64,000 nt of DNA from an uncultured Clostridia bacterium. Lineage in GTDB: Bacteria > Bacillota > Clostridia > TANB77 > CAG-508. The notes below the pieces were generated by a model that searched no databases, was not told the origin of the DNA, and worked only from the letters and a program-made list of their open reading frames with translations. Position 1 is the stretch's first letter. Each line of letters opens with the position of its first letter. Position numbers and translations under genes: made by a program. Positions 8,956-17,634 of this stretch are shown here, piece after piece. The stretch spans positions 1 through 64,000 of the forward strand of contig CAKPLT010000004.1 in the NCBI GenBank assembly GCA_934167755.1. The letters are read 5' to 3'.

Positions 8956-9035
8956 GTAAAAAATGTACCCGGTCCCAAATTTCACAAAATGTTAATTATG
9001 TACCCGGTCCTTAATTACCCGGTTCCAAATTGTCC
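8956..9035. repeat. GTACC-type intergenic repeat, right copy flanking bofA-DUF2508
   Basis: Contains aatgtacccggtcccaaat, then aattatgtacccggtcc, then acccggttccaaat, i.e. three versions of one core. The second part is the inverted match of 8186-8240. The copies lie between convergent or adjacent genes and contain no ORF. Confidence 0.7.
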
Positions 9036-9038
9036 TCT

Positions 9039-9887
9039 TTATCTAAATAACGAATATATTGTAATCCCCACAGATTGAATAATAAATAAATTCATAACAT
9101 TAGACATTAGTAAATTATTAGTTGCTTCAATAACACCAAGCATATCATTTTGTAAATTTTTATGATGCTTCTGGGCTTCAAAGAATGTTATTAATTCTGG
9201 AATACTTGTTACAAATCCTAAAACAATTCCAACTATAAATTCTGGAACATTAAATCTAATGCAAAGTGTTTCAAGCGTATCTCCTAATAAATTTCCTACA
9301 ATAAATAATAATATTCCTGTTACTATTAATACACCTACATTTTTTGCAACCTTTCCTTTGTTTCCTCTTTCCCATCTATTTTCTTTTGCTTGATTTTTCT
9401 CAATTTCTTTGTTTTCATCATATAAATGTAGTTTATGAACATTACTATTAATTTTCTTAAAACCAATATATAACAATATAAATACAGGTACCATCGCAAA
9501 TTGAAGTTCACTTTTAACAAATATAAAACATATTGGTAATATTATTGTTATAATTACAAGTATTACATCAACTCGAATTGCTTTATTTTTCAATGCTTTT
9601 TGATTTTTATTTAGCATAATTGCTACACTATATTGAATAAAATTTATTACATTTGAGCTTAATACATTATAAATACTAGCTCCAAGCAATCCATTAAAAC
9701 TTGATGCACTTATTGTAAGTAGCTCAGGAACAGATGTTGCAATTCCAGCAATATCACCTACTGTTTTAGGTTTCAAATTTAAATTTTCTGCTAAATTTCT
9801 AAGTGTTTTTACTAATATATTTTTTGAAATTATAACTATAATTCCTGAAAAAAATATAAATTGAATTATTTCCCATAAAAGTTCCAT
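9039..9887 (-). CDS. Sodium/calcium exchanger (CaCA) family membrane protein
   Basis: A 282-residue integral membrane protein with the two alpha-repeats of the CaCA family: first GDIAGIATSVPELLTISASS followed by SSNVINFI, second GIVLGFVTSIPELITFF followed by MSNVMNLF. The acidic residue of each SxPE motif, which binds the cation, is present. A charged loop (about residues 153-180, rich in Lys, Glu and Asn) separates the halves. It is somewhat shorter than typical exchangers of 300-320 residues. GGAGG lies just upstream of the ATG. Cation specificity (Ca, or another cation) cannot be read from sequence. It stands alone. Confidence 0.85.
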   Translation of the reverse strand: MELLWEIIQFIFFSGIIVIISKNILVKTLRNLAENLNLKPKTVGDIAGIATSVPELLTISASSFNGLLGASIYNVLSSNVINFIQYSVAIMLNKNQKALKNKAIRVDVILVIITIILPICFIFVKSELQFAMVPVFILLYIGFKKINSNVHKLHLYDENKEIEKNQAKENRWERGNKGKVAKNVGVLIVTGILLFIVGNLLGDTLETLCIRFNVPEFIVGIVLGFVTSIPELITFFEAQKHHKNLQNDMLGVIEATNNLLMSNVMNLFIIQSVGITIYSLFR

Positions 9888-10004
9888 CTTTTTATTCCTC
9901 CATTCAATTTCTAAATACCATAAACATATTTCAAGTCTCTCTTATAAACAGTTCATAACAAACTTCATCCTGTACCATATTATTCACAAATTATTTAATT
10001 TTTA

Positions 10005-10033
10005 TTGATATTTCTTGATTTTTATTATATAAT
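10005..10033 (+). promoter_or_regulatory. Promoter of serS
   Basis: -35 TTGATA (10005-10010), 17-base spacer and -10 TATAAT (10028-10033), about 60 bases upstream of the serS ATG. The short leader has no T-box features. Confidence 0.7.
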
Positions 10034-10094
10034 ACTTTCATTAATGTTCAAATTATTAAGAAAATATGTGCTTTAAGAAAGGAATGTGAATAAA

Positions 10095-11381
10095 ATGATA
10101 GATATTAAATTAATTAGAGAAAATCCGGATTTAGTAAAAGAAAACATAAAAAAGAAATTTCAAGATCAAAAACTAGTTTTAGTTGATGAAGTTTTAGAAT
10201 TAGATAAAAAAAATAGAGAAGCTAAATTAAATGGTGATAATTTAAGAGCTGATAGAAAAAAATTAAGTGAGCAAGTTGGTCAACTTATGAAATCAGGTCA
10301 AAAAGAAGAGGCTAACAAATTAAAAGAAGAAGTTCAAAAAATAAATGCAGCACTAGAAGAAAATGAAGAACTTGAAGAGAAATATTCTGAAGAAATAAAA
10401 ACAAGAATGATGAAAATACCAAATATTATGGATTCAACTGTTCCTATCGGTAAAGATGATAGTGAAAATGTTGAAGTTCAAAAATTTGGTGAACCTGTTG
10501 TTCCAAATTACGAAATTCCATATCATGCAGATATCATCGAAAGATTTAATGGATTAGATAAAGAAAGTGCTGGAAGAACTAGTGGTATGGGCTTTTACTA
10601 CTTAGTTGGTGATATTGCAAGATTACATGAATCAATGCTTGCTTATGCAAGAGATTATATGATTGATAATGGTTTTACTTATTGTATTCCACCTTTCATG
10701 ATTCGCTCAGATGTTGTTACAGGTGTTATGAGTTTTGAAGAAATGGATGCTATGATGTATAAAATTGAAGGTGAAGATTTATTCTTAATTGGTACTTCTG
10801 AACATTCAATGATTGGAAGATTTAAGAACCAAATTATAAAAAAAGATGATTTACCAATTACAATGACATCATATTCTCCTTGTTTTAGAAAAGAAATTGG
10901 TTCACATGGTTTAGAAGAAAGAGGCTTATATCGTGTTCATCAGTTTGAAAAACAAGAAATGATTGTTCTTTGCGAACCAGAAGATTCTATGAATTGGTAT
11001 AATAAGATGTGGAAATTGAGTGTTGATTTATTCCGAAACTTTAATGTTCCTGTTAGACAACTTGATTGTTGTTCAGGAGATTTAGCTGATTTAAAAGTTA
11101 AATCATGTGATATCGAAGCTTGGAGTCCTCGTCAACAAAAATATTTTGAAGTTTGTAGTTGTTCTACATTAGGAGATGCTCAAGCAAGACGTTTAGGTAT
11201 TCGCGCTAAAGGTGAAAAAGGTAATTATTTTGTACACACATTAAATAATACCGTAGTTGCTTCTCCTAGAGGGTTAATTGCAGTCTTAGAAAATAATTAT
11301 AATGAAGATGGAAGTATTACTGTTCCTGAAGTTTTAAGACCTTATATGGGTGGAAAAGAAAAATTAATACCATTAAAATAA
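10095..11381 (+). CDS. serS: Seryl-tRNA synthetase
   Basis: Class II aminoacyl-tRNA synthetase charging tRNA-Ser (and tRNA-Sec if present). The first 110 residues form the long antiparallel coiled-coil tRNA-binding arm (Lys/Glu-rich). The catalytic core follows with motif 2 around SPCFRKEIGSHG and ERGLYRVHQFEKQEM, and motif 3 with NTVVASPRGLIAVLENN. The frame opens at GTG 10086, but ATG 10095 (MIDIKLIRENP) is the family-typical start and is better spaced from AAAGGA. The length of 428 residues is normal. An intrinsic terminator follows. Confidence 0.98.
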   Translation: MIDIKLIRENPDLVKENIKKKFQDQKLVLVDEVLELDKKNREAKLNGDNLRADRKKLSEQVGQLMKSGQKEEANKLKEEVQKINAALEENEELEEKYSEEIKTRMMKIPNIMDSTVPIGKDDSENVEVQKFGEPVVPNYEIPYHADIIERFNGLDKESAGRTSGMGFYYLVGDIARLHESMLAYARDYMIDNGFTYCIPPFMIRSDVVTGVMSFEEMDAMMYKIEGEDLFLIGTSEHSMIGRFKNQIIKKDDLPITMTSYSPCFRKEIGSHGLEERGLYRVHQFEKQEMIVLCEPEDSMNWYNKMWKLSVDLFRNFNVPVRQLDCCSGDLADLKVKSCDIEAWSPRQQKYFEVCSCSTLGDAQARRLGIRAKGEKGNYFVHTLNNTVVASPRGLIAVLENNYNEDGSITVPEVLRPYMGGKEKLIPLK

Positions 11382-11397
11382 TTTATATATTTTTTTA

Positions 11398-11432
11398 TAT
11401 ACAAAGTCTTTAATATAAGGGCTTTGTTTTTA
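11398..11432 (+). terminator. Terminator after serS
   Basis: ACAAAGTCTTTA and TAAGGGCTTTGT form a stem with one G-U-type pair and a short loop, followed by TTTTTATTT. Confidence 0.7.
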
Positions 11433-11438
11433 TTTATG

Positions 11439-11467
11439 TTGCCTTTTTTGCCTAAATATGGTATAAT
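11439..11467 (+). promoter_or_regulatory. Promoter of the RelA/SpoT-domain gene
   Basis: -35 TTGCCT (11439-11444), 17-base spacer, -10 TATAAT (11462-11467), 47 bases upstream of the ATG. Confidence 0.7.
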
Positions 11468-11513
11468 ATTCCATATAAAATTTTTGATAAAAAATTAAGG
11501 AGGATTTTACATT

Positions 11514-12416
11514 ATGAGCAAGAAAAACAAATTGATTTTTCCCGATTTCAATTTAGCAGTTTGTTCTGAAAACATAAGAACAATTTATGATGCTGAAAGC
11601 ATCTATCGGCAAATGCTATTAGACACAAAAAATGACTATAATGTCCTTTATTCTAATAAATTACTAGAAATCAGAAATATGTTAAAACCACAAAATTTAG
11701 CTCTAGTAAAAAAAGATTTAGAAGGACTTATTCGTCACCTAACTGTATGGAAAAAACAAATGGGATATAATTTTCCTATTTACTTCGAAAGAAGGAAAAA
11801 AAGTGACACTAAATGTCACACTAAAATCCGGTTGTTTTTAACGAAGCAATATATTTATGGAGAAGATGTAACATTAGATTCAATTCAAGATACTTTAGGC
11901 ATCAGGATTATGCCATGTTTTGGAAATTTTGATACATTAGAATCTATAAAAGTTTGTTATGAAATACTTGATGAGGTCATTAACTTTTTTACATTCAAAA
12001 AAGGTTATAATCCTCGTAAAAAAGGTAATATGTTTGATTTAAATTTTGATGCTAATAAACATCCAGAAGTTGTTGTACCACAACATCAAGATATAGTTGA
12101 CCTACTTAAGCCAACCTATTCTAGTTATGTTAAAGATTACTATGTTAATCCCAAATCAGATGGTTATCAATCTCTTCACATTGTATTTGATGGATATTCT
12201 CCGATTGAAGTTCAAATTCGTACATTTGCAACAAATTTACGGGTTGATTCACTTCATGATAGATATAATATCAGAAAATATGATGGTGTTGAATTTGATC
12301 AAGTGAATCTTGACCGAGAACATGTTAACATTCACGGTTATGGATTTGTTAACGGAATACTTCAGGACAAAGTTGGTCTTGAGGCATCTATTGACCCATA
12401 TAACCAACTCTATTAA
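11514..12416 (+). CDS. RelA/SpoT-domain protein, possible (p)ppGpp synthetase
   Basis: A 300-residue protein whose central and C-terminal part matches the RelA/SpoT nucleotidyltransferase domain. It has DTLGIRIMPCF (the D-x-x-G-x-R region), NPKSDGYQSLHIVFDG and IEVQIRTFA with the catalytic-type Glu. No HD hydrolase or TGS/ACT domain is present, so it resembles small alarmone synthetases, although a divergent N-terminal 110 residues make the exact subfamily uncertain. It starts at ATG 11514 with AAGGAGG upstream and has its own promoter and terminator. Three in-frame CGG codons (11607, 11829, 12240) are unlike nearly all other genes here, which may indicate foreign origin. Confidence 0.8.
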   Translation: MSKKNKLIFPDFNLAVCSENIRTIYDAESIYRQMLLDTKNDYNVLYSNKLLEIRNMLKPQNLALVKKDLEGLIRHLTVWKKQMGYNFPIYFERRKKSDTKCHTKIRLFLTKQYIYGEDVTLDSIQDTLGIRIMPCFGNFDTLESIKVCYEILDEVINFFTFKKGYNPRKKGNMFDLNFDANKHPEVVVPQHQDIVDLLKPTYSSYVKDYYVNPKSDGYQSLHIVFDGYSPIEVQIRTFATNLRVDSLHDRYNIRKYDGVEFDQVNLDREHVNIHGYGFVNGILQDKVGLEASIDPYNQLY

Positions 12417-12420
12417 TTTC

Positions 12421-12459
12421 ACCCACCTTAGAAAAATTATTCTAAGGTGGGTGTTTTAC
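12421..12459 (+). terminator. Terminator after the RelA/SpoT-domain gene
   Basis: CCCACCTTAGAA and TTCTAAGGTGGG form a strong stem with a short AAATTA loop, followed by TGTTTT. Confidence 0.85.
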
Positions 12460-12462
12460 CAT

Positions 12463-12520
12463 TAATGAGTGTCCCTACTGGTAACTTTTTTGACCACTAA
12501 TGAGTGTCCCCTATGGTAAA
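12463..12520. repeat. Two direct copies of a TAATGAGTGTCCC motif
   Basis: TAATGAGTGTCCCTACTGGTAA and TAATGAGTGTCCCCTATGGTAA-type units (about 22 bases, one base longer in the second) start 33-34 bases apart. The second copy provides the last codons and stop of mtaB on the other strand, so the repeat has invaded or shaped the 3' end of that gene. Confidence 0.6.
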
Positions 12521-13823
12521 ATCATCTAAAATCTTAACTTCTTTTAAAGTATTTTCCAAATTCTCATCAGTTCTATATTTAATTAAAATATAATTTTGAG
12601 TATGACCTTTATAATAAGTTACTCCATTGTCAACTTCTTTATCTTCAAATAAAACTTCAACAGTTTTTCCAATTAATTTATCATGATAATACTTTTCATT
12701 TTCATTTGATAATTGTATCAACTTTTTGCTTCTCATTTCTTTAATATTTCCATCAACTTGTCCAGGCATAACAGAAGCTCTTGTGCCCTTTCTTGGTGAA
12801 TATTGAAACACATGCATTTTATACAATTTAGCTTTTTTCAAAAACTCATATGTTTTATTAAATTCTTCCTCAGTTTCGCCTGGAAATCCAACAATTATAT
12901 CTGTTGTTAATATTACATCATCATAATATCTTCGTAATCTTTCTATTATTTCTTCAACTTCTGAAACTGTATATTTTCTATTCATTCTTTTTAAAGTTTC
13001 ATCACATCCACTTTGCAATGATAAATGAAAATGATGACATATTTTTTCTAATTTAACTAATCTTTGCATAAATTCTTCTGTGATAATCTTTGGTTCTAAT
13101 GAACCTAATCTAATTCTTGAGATTCCATCAACTTCATTTATTTTTTCTAATAATTCTATTAATCCATTTTCATTATCAAAATCTCTTCCATATGATGCAA
13201 CATGTATTCCAGTGATTACTACTTCTTTTATTCCTTTTTGAGCAATTTGAGTTATTTCTTTAATAATACTTTCTTGATTTCTACTTCTTACTCTACCTCT
13301 TGCATATGGAATTATACAATATGAACAAAATTGATTACATCCATCTTGTACTTTTATTACAGCTCTAGTTTTCTCAGTATATGTAATTTGCCCCATATCT
13401 TTAAATTCTTTTTGTGTAGCTATATCTTCTATTTCAATAACTTTATTTTTTCCATTTATAAAGTTCTCAACATATTTTACTACATCTTTTTTCTCTTCAT
13501 TTCCAAGAACCACATCTATTTCAGGCATTTTTTCAAGCTCTTCTTTTGCAACTTGTGCATAACATCCAACTGCTACAATTATTGCATTGTGATTTTTTTC
13601 TTTTACTTTTCTTAAAGCTTGTCTTGATTTTCTATCTGACATATTTGTTACTGTACATGTATTTACTATACAAATATCTGATATGTCATCATTCATATTC
13701 ACTATTTCATATCCTGCTTCTTTGAATTTCTGTGTCATTGCATTTGTTTCATATTGATTTACCTTACAACCGCAATGTAATGAAAGATACCCTTTTTTTA
13801 TTATTATTTTTATTGCTATCCAT
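12497..13823 (-). CDS. mtaB: tRNA t6A37 methylthiotransferase MtaB, needs a +1 shift at a CGG codon
   Basis: MtaB is a radical-SAM methylthiotransferase converting t6A37 to ms2t6A37 in ANN-decoding tRNAs. Visible are the N-terminal MTTase domain (GCKVNQYET, NTCTVTNMSDRKS, VGCYAQ), the radical-SAM cluster motif CNQFCSYC, IVGFPGETEEEF and a C-terminal TRAM-like region. The proper N-terminus is in another frame: ATG 13823 gives a Lys/Asn-rich start and VSFITL. The C of codon CGG at 13772-13770 must then be skipped to give TLGCKVNQYET. Without the shift translation stops two codons later. Downstream everything is intact. In-frame initiation at 13831 is possible but lacks the conserved first strand. 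Confidence 0.93.
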
Positions 13824-13868
13824 AATATCATATCTCACTTTCAGTCAATTATCTATTAACTTTTATTA

Positions 13869-13891
13869 AGCAACACTATATAAGTGTTGCT
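13869..13891 (-). terminator. Hairpin at the 3' end of the ROK gene
   Basis: AGCAACACT and AGTGTTGCT pair around TATAT, overlapping the last codons of the ROK gene and followed on the minus strand by TTAATAAAAG. The T-run is weak, so termination is uncertain. Confidence 0.45.
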
Positions 13892-14760
13892 CCAATTATT
13901 CCTGCATCATTTTTCAATTTTGCAAGTTTTATTATTATATCACATCTATGATTAAATAGCAAGTTTCCTTGTAATAACGCCTTTTTTAATGGATCATATA
14001 ATATATCTTTATATTCTGCAAAACTTCCACCAATACATATAGCATCTGGTTCAAATATGTTAATGATATTAGAAATTCCTATACTTAAATCTTCTATATA
14101 TTTATTTATCATATATTTTAATGTGCAATTATCTGGATTATTTCTTATAAAATCTCTTATAATTCCTCCATCCATTGTATTTAATTTGAATTCATCTGCT
14201 ATCTTTCTTTTGAATTTTTTCAAACTCGCATATGTTTCAAAACATCCTCTTTTTCCACAATTACATATGTTTCCATTTTTATGAATTATTGTATGACTAA
14301 ATTCAAATCCTGGAAATTCTGTAGGTTCCATTAATTTATTATTATAAATTACAGCTCCTCCAACTCCTGTTCCAATACATAAAAATACACTATTTTTATA
14401 TTGGGCTAATTCTCCATATTTCTGTTCTGCCAATGCCGCACATTTTGCATCATTTTTTAGTTTAATATCTAATTTTATTCTTTCCTTTAATTTGCTTACT
14501 AAATCATAATTTTCTAATCCTAAATTTACTGATTTAACAATTTTATTTTCTGATATTGTTCCAGGCACAGCTATTCCAATACCTTTAATATCATATTCTG
14601 ACATCATATCAACAACAGTTTCTATTATGAATAATTCTATCAATTCTCTTACATTGTTTTTTTCAACTACAAATTTTTCTTCTTTTACAATAATAGAACC
14701 ATTTTCATCAACTAGCCCTATTGCAATATGACTTCCGCCTATATCTATTCCTATTTTCAT
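13876..14760 (-). CDS. ROK-family sugar kinase (glucokinase-like)
   Basis: A 294-residue ROK-family protein, probably an ATP-dependent glucose or related hexose kinase. The N-terminal phosphate-binding motif is GIDIGGSHIAIGLVDENG; the sugar-site and adenosine regions include VFLCIGTGVGGAVI. The ROK zinc motif is complete (CNCGKRGCFETYAS near residues 165-178). There is no N-terminal helix-turn-helix, so it is an enzyme and not a NagC-type repressor. The ATG at 14760 follows AAAGGAAT. Length is typical. The substrate cannot be fixed from sequence. Confidence 0.88.
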   Translation of the reverse strand: MKIGIDIGGSHIAIGLVDENGSIIVKEEKFVVEKNNVRELIELFIIETVVDMMSEYDIKGIGIAVPGTISENKIVKSVNLGLENYDLVSKLKERIKLDIKLKNDAKCAALAEQKYGELAQYKNSVFLCIGTGVGGAVIYNNKLMEPTEFPGFEFSHTIIHKNGNICNCGKRGCFETYASLKKFKRKIADEFKLNTMDGGIIRDFIRNNPDNCTLKYMINKYIEDLSIGISNIINIFEPDAICIGGSFAEYKDILYDPLKKALLQGNLLFNHRCDIIIKLAKLKNDAGIIGATLI

Positions 14761-14789
14761 ATTTCTTTTATTCCTTTCGAAAATATATA

Positions 14790-15533
14790 TTAGTTTTGAA
14801 TACTTTGCATAATTGCAAATACTAATAAAACTATTATATTACTAGCTGATACAAAATATCCAACTGGAATTCTGTCAATTTTAATTTTTTTATTTCCATT
14901 TCTTTTCTGATTAATTTTTAATATTAATAAATATATTAATATTTCTATTGCTGTAATTGCAATTGTATATGCCAATATTTTTGTTTCTGAAAATACTAGT
15001 ATTATATTAAATAACATCAATACTCCAATTGTATAACTATTTTTTGCATATTTTCTAAGAAAAATTGTATCTATCATTAGTAATATCATATATATTGCTA
15101 AACACATTGTATTGAAATATATACTAGATGGGTCAATAGTATTTAAATATACAATATATATTATTGATACTATTATTCCACTTGTGCTTACTTTTTTTTC
15201 TATATTTACATATTTCTTGTCTATCCCTGCAATTATTACTAATGTTGTTAAATATAAAATTGTAAATAAATACATTATTGCTGATGATAACTTGAAACCA
15301 TTTATATTTATTCCTAAAAGTTTTCCAAATATTACAAATAAAATTCCTCCTAATAATGCATAGAATATTTGTAATATCTTTTTCCAATATTTTGATTTAT
15401 ATTCAGGTTCAATATTGGTTACACCCTTTTTTATTAAACTTATATTTCTTGGAATTCTATATATTGCTCTTTGCCAAAAATTTCCTACTATAACTCCTAT
15501 TAGAAATAATGCTACATATAACAATATATTCAT
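14790..15533 (-). CDS. Prepilin-peptidase-like membrane protein (degenerate A24)
   Basis: A 247-residue polytopic membrane protein. The start (GVIVGNFWQRAIYRIPRNIS) resembles the GSFLNVVIYRLP segment of type IV prepilin peptidases. IIAGIDKKYVNIEKKVS resembles the first catalytic-Asp region (iDxxhxxIP). The second motif, GxGD, is not visible and the Cys-rich loop is missing, so proteolysis is doubtful. A 57-residue pilin-like ORF lies 26 bases upstream and ends just before it. Family membership is inferred from these partial motifs. Confidence 0.55.
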   Translation of the reverse strand: MNILLYVALFLIGVIVGNFWQRAIYRIPRNISLIKKGVTNIEPEYKSKYWKKILQIFYALLGGILFVIFGKLLGININGFKLSSAIMYLFTILYLTTLVIIAGIDKKYVNIEKKVSTSGIIVSIIYIVYLNTIDPSSIYFNTMCLAIYMILLMIDTIFLRKYAKNSYTIGVLMLFNIILVFSETKILAYTIAITAIEILIYLLILKINQKRNGNKKIKIDRIPVGYFVSASNIIVLLVFAIMQSIQN

Positions 15534-15559
15534 TTCTTCTCATTCCCTTCTCTTTTGTT

Positions 15560-15733
15560 TTAAATAGAATTATTTACAGTATTTTGTGTATTTGTAGTAT
15601 TAACCATATTATTTGTATTTGTTGATTTTTTTGGTTTTTCGTAAACCATTGCAATTATTACTCCTACTATAATTATTGATATAACAAGTGTCATCAATAT
15701 TTCTAGACTTGTTTTTCCGTTTTCTTTTTTCAT
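15560..15733 (-). CDS. Small type IV pilin-like protein, 57 residues
   Basis: A short ORF with ATG 15733, AAAGGAAA about 9 bases upstream and a stop at 15560. The N-terminus is a few charged residues, then Gly, KTSLE and a long hydrophobic helix (SLEILMTLVISIIIVGVIIA). This is the class III / type IV pilin signal pattern, with Glu at position 5 after the Gly. The rest is a short Asn/Thr-rich tail. It lies directly upstream of the prepilin-peptidase-like gene, which supports the call. It is too short for a structural pilin, so it may be a pseudopilin or remnant. Confidence 0.6.
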   Translation of the reverse strand: MKKENGKTSLEILMTLVISIIIVGVIIAMVYEKPKKSTNTNNMVNTTNTQNTVNNSI

Positions 15734-15832
15734 ATTAAAATATTTCCTTTCTCACACAAAAAGCTTTTTGGCTCTTTTATACTAATTATATTTTATATGT
15801 TTTAATTAAAATGTCAAGAATTTTCATATTTT

Positions 15833-17620
15833 TTAACTAAATGTTTTTATAGCAAACATTATATCTTTTACACTTCTTATTTTAATTGTCATTTCTTTTG
15901 GAATCTTTATATTAAAATCTTTCTCAACGGCAAGTATAATTTCAACTTTATCTAGTGAATCTGCTCCTAAATCATAAATATTTGTATCAGTAGTTATTTG
16001 TTTTTCTTCAATTCCAAGTTGTTTATGTAATATTTCTTTTATGCTTTCCAAGATATCATTTTCTTCTAATTGTATTGTTGTTTCATTTTGTTTTGAACTA
16101 TATACTATTACTTTATTAATCTCTTCTTTTCTTTTGATTTTTCCTGTTGCAGTTTTCAAAATCTCACCTTTTGTTATATAAATTCCCTTTATGTTTTTAT
16201 ATTGTGGCATTTTTTTATTTAGTTCTCTTATTTGTTCTAGAATTTCTTGTTTTTGCATTAAATCTTCACATACAATTTCTGCATAAATTCCAACTTTATT
16301 CTCTTTTTTCTGTTCAAATACTAAGGATTCTTTTACTCCATTAATTTTATTTATTAGCATTTCTAACTCTTCTGGAAATACTTTTTTTCCATTTGGTAAT
16401 ACTATCATATTTTTCAATCTACCACGAAGAAATATATATCCTTCATTATCTATCTGTGCTAAGTCTCCTGTATATAACCATCCATCTTTTAAAACTTTTT
16501 CTGTACTTTCTATATCTTGGTAATATCCCAAAAAAATATTTTCACCTTTAACTGCAATTTCTCCAATTCCTTTTTCATCTTTATTTACAATTTTAATTTC
16601 AATATTAGGAATTGCCTTTCCAACAGCTCCAATCTTGTGTAATTCTGTATTACTCATACTTATAACAGGTGCTGTTTCTGTCATTCCATATCCCTGTACT
16701 AAATTTATTCCTTTTTCTTGAAATTTTTGCTCTATATTTGCTTCAAGTTGTGCTCCACCACTCATAAATATTTTTATATTATCTTTTTTTATTTCGTCAA
16801 TTCTTTTGTACATATATTCATATATTGCTGGAACCGCACCCATAAATGATATTTTATATTTATTTATATCTTCAACGATATCCTCTATGTCTTTACAATA
16901 TATCCTCATTGCTCCTTTATATATTGTAAGTAGCATACAGAATAATCCTTCAAGAACATGATTTAAAGGTAATACTGATAAAGCAATATCTTCTGAGTTT
17001 ATTGGAAATATTTTTCCAACATTCACTAAATCACTACAAACATTTTTATGTGATAACATTATAGCTTTAGATTTTTCAGTAGTTCCAGATGTAAACATTA
17101 TAAATCCTGTTGCTTCATTGTCTATTTTTGCATTTATAAATTCATTATTTCCATTCTCTATTAGTATTTTTCCTTCTTCTAATAGTGTACTAAATGCTCT
17201 TTCTCCTTGATTGTCAAAAGAAATTATATATTTTAAATCTGCTAAATCTTTCTTTACTTCTGCTACCATTTTCTCATATTTTTCCGAACAAAAAACTGCC
17301 TCTACTTCTGCTCTTTTTAAAACAGTTGTTATTTCTTTGGCTGTTAATGATTTATCAAGTGGTACAACAATTCCTGTACCACAAACAATTGCAAAATAAG
17401 TAATTTCCCATTCATATCTATTTTCTGAAATGATTGCGATTTTTTTATCTTTTAACCCCATTTTTAACAATGATGTTCCTAAAAAATTAACCATTTCTTG
17501 CATTTCTATATAAGATATCTCTTTATTTTCTAATTTATATATTGTCTTATTTCCATAACATTTAGCAGATTTGTCTAGCATTTCTTTTAAATCTACTATT
17601 TTTTCATTTTCTTTATTCAT
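15833..17620 (-). CDS. Acyl-AMP ligase fused to an acyl carrier protein domain
   Basis: 595 residues. Residues 1-500 form an ANL-superfamily adenylating enzyme: FTSGTTEKSKAIMLSH near 175, GYGMTETAPV near 315, YTGDLAQID and LRGRLKNMIV near 395-410, and a Lys near 490 in TATGKIKRKE. Residues 525-595 form an acyl carrier protein with the phosphopantetheine site LGADSLD (Ser about 555). The protein should activate a carboxylic acid (probably fatty) with ATP and load it on its own carrier arm. It is the last gene of a seven-gene operon, 14 bases after the PEP-synthase-like gene. The substrate is unknown. Confidence 0.88.
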   Translation of the reverse strand: MNKENEKIVDLKEMLDKSAKCYGNKTIYKLENKEISYIEMQEMVNFLGTSLLKMGLKDKKIAIISENRYEWEITYFAIVCGTGIVVPLDKSLTAKEITTVLKRAEVEAVFCSEKYEKMVAEVKKDLADLKYIISFDNQGERAFSTLLEEGKILIENGNNEFINAKIDNEATGFIMFTSGTTEKSKAIMLSHKNVCSDLVNVGKIFPINSEDIALSVLPLNHVLEGLFCMLLTIYKGAMRIYCKDIEDIVEDINKYKISFMGAVPAIYEYMYKRIDEIKKDNIKIFMSGGAQLEANIEQKFQEKGINLVQGYGMTETAPVISMSNTELHKIGAVGKAIPNIEIKIVNKDEKGIGEIAVKGENIFLGYYQDIESTEKVLKDGWLYTGDLAQIDNEGYIFLRGRLKNMIVLPNGKKVFPEELEMLINKINGVKESLVFEQKKENKVGIYAEIVCEDLMQKQEILEQIRELNKKMPQYKNIKGIYITKGEILKTATGKIKRKEEINKVIVYSSKQNETTIQLEENDILESIKEILHKQLGIEEKQITTDTNIYDLGADSLDKVEIILAVEKDFNIKIPKEMTIKIRSVKDIMFAIKTFS

Positions 17621-17634
17621 AATTACTCCACCAA

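Noticed and set aside
9888..10094. Possible T-box leader in front of serS
   Set aside because: The gap is short and lacks the conserved antiterminator sequence (GGGUGGNACCGCG-like) and any terminator hairpin.
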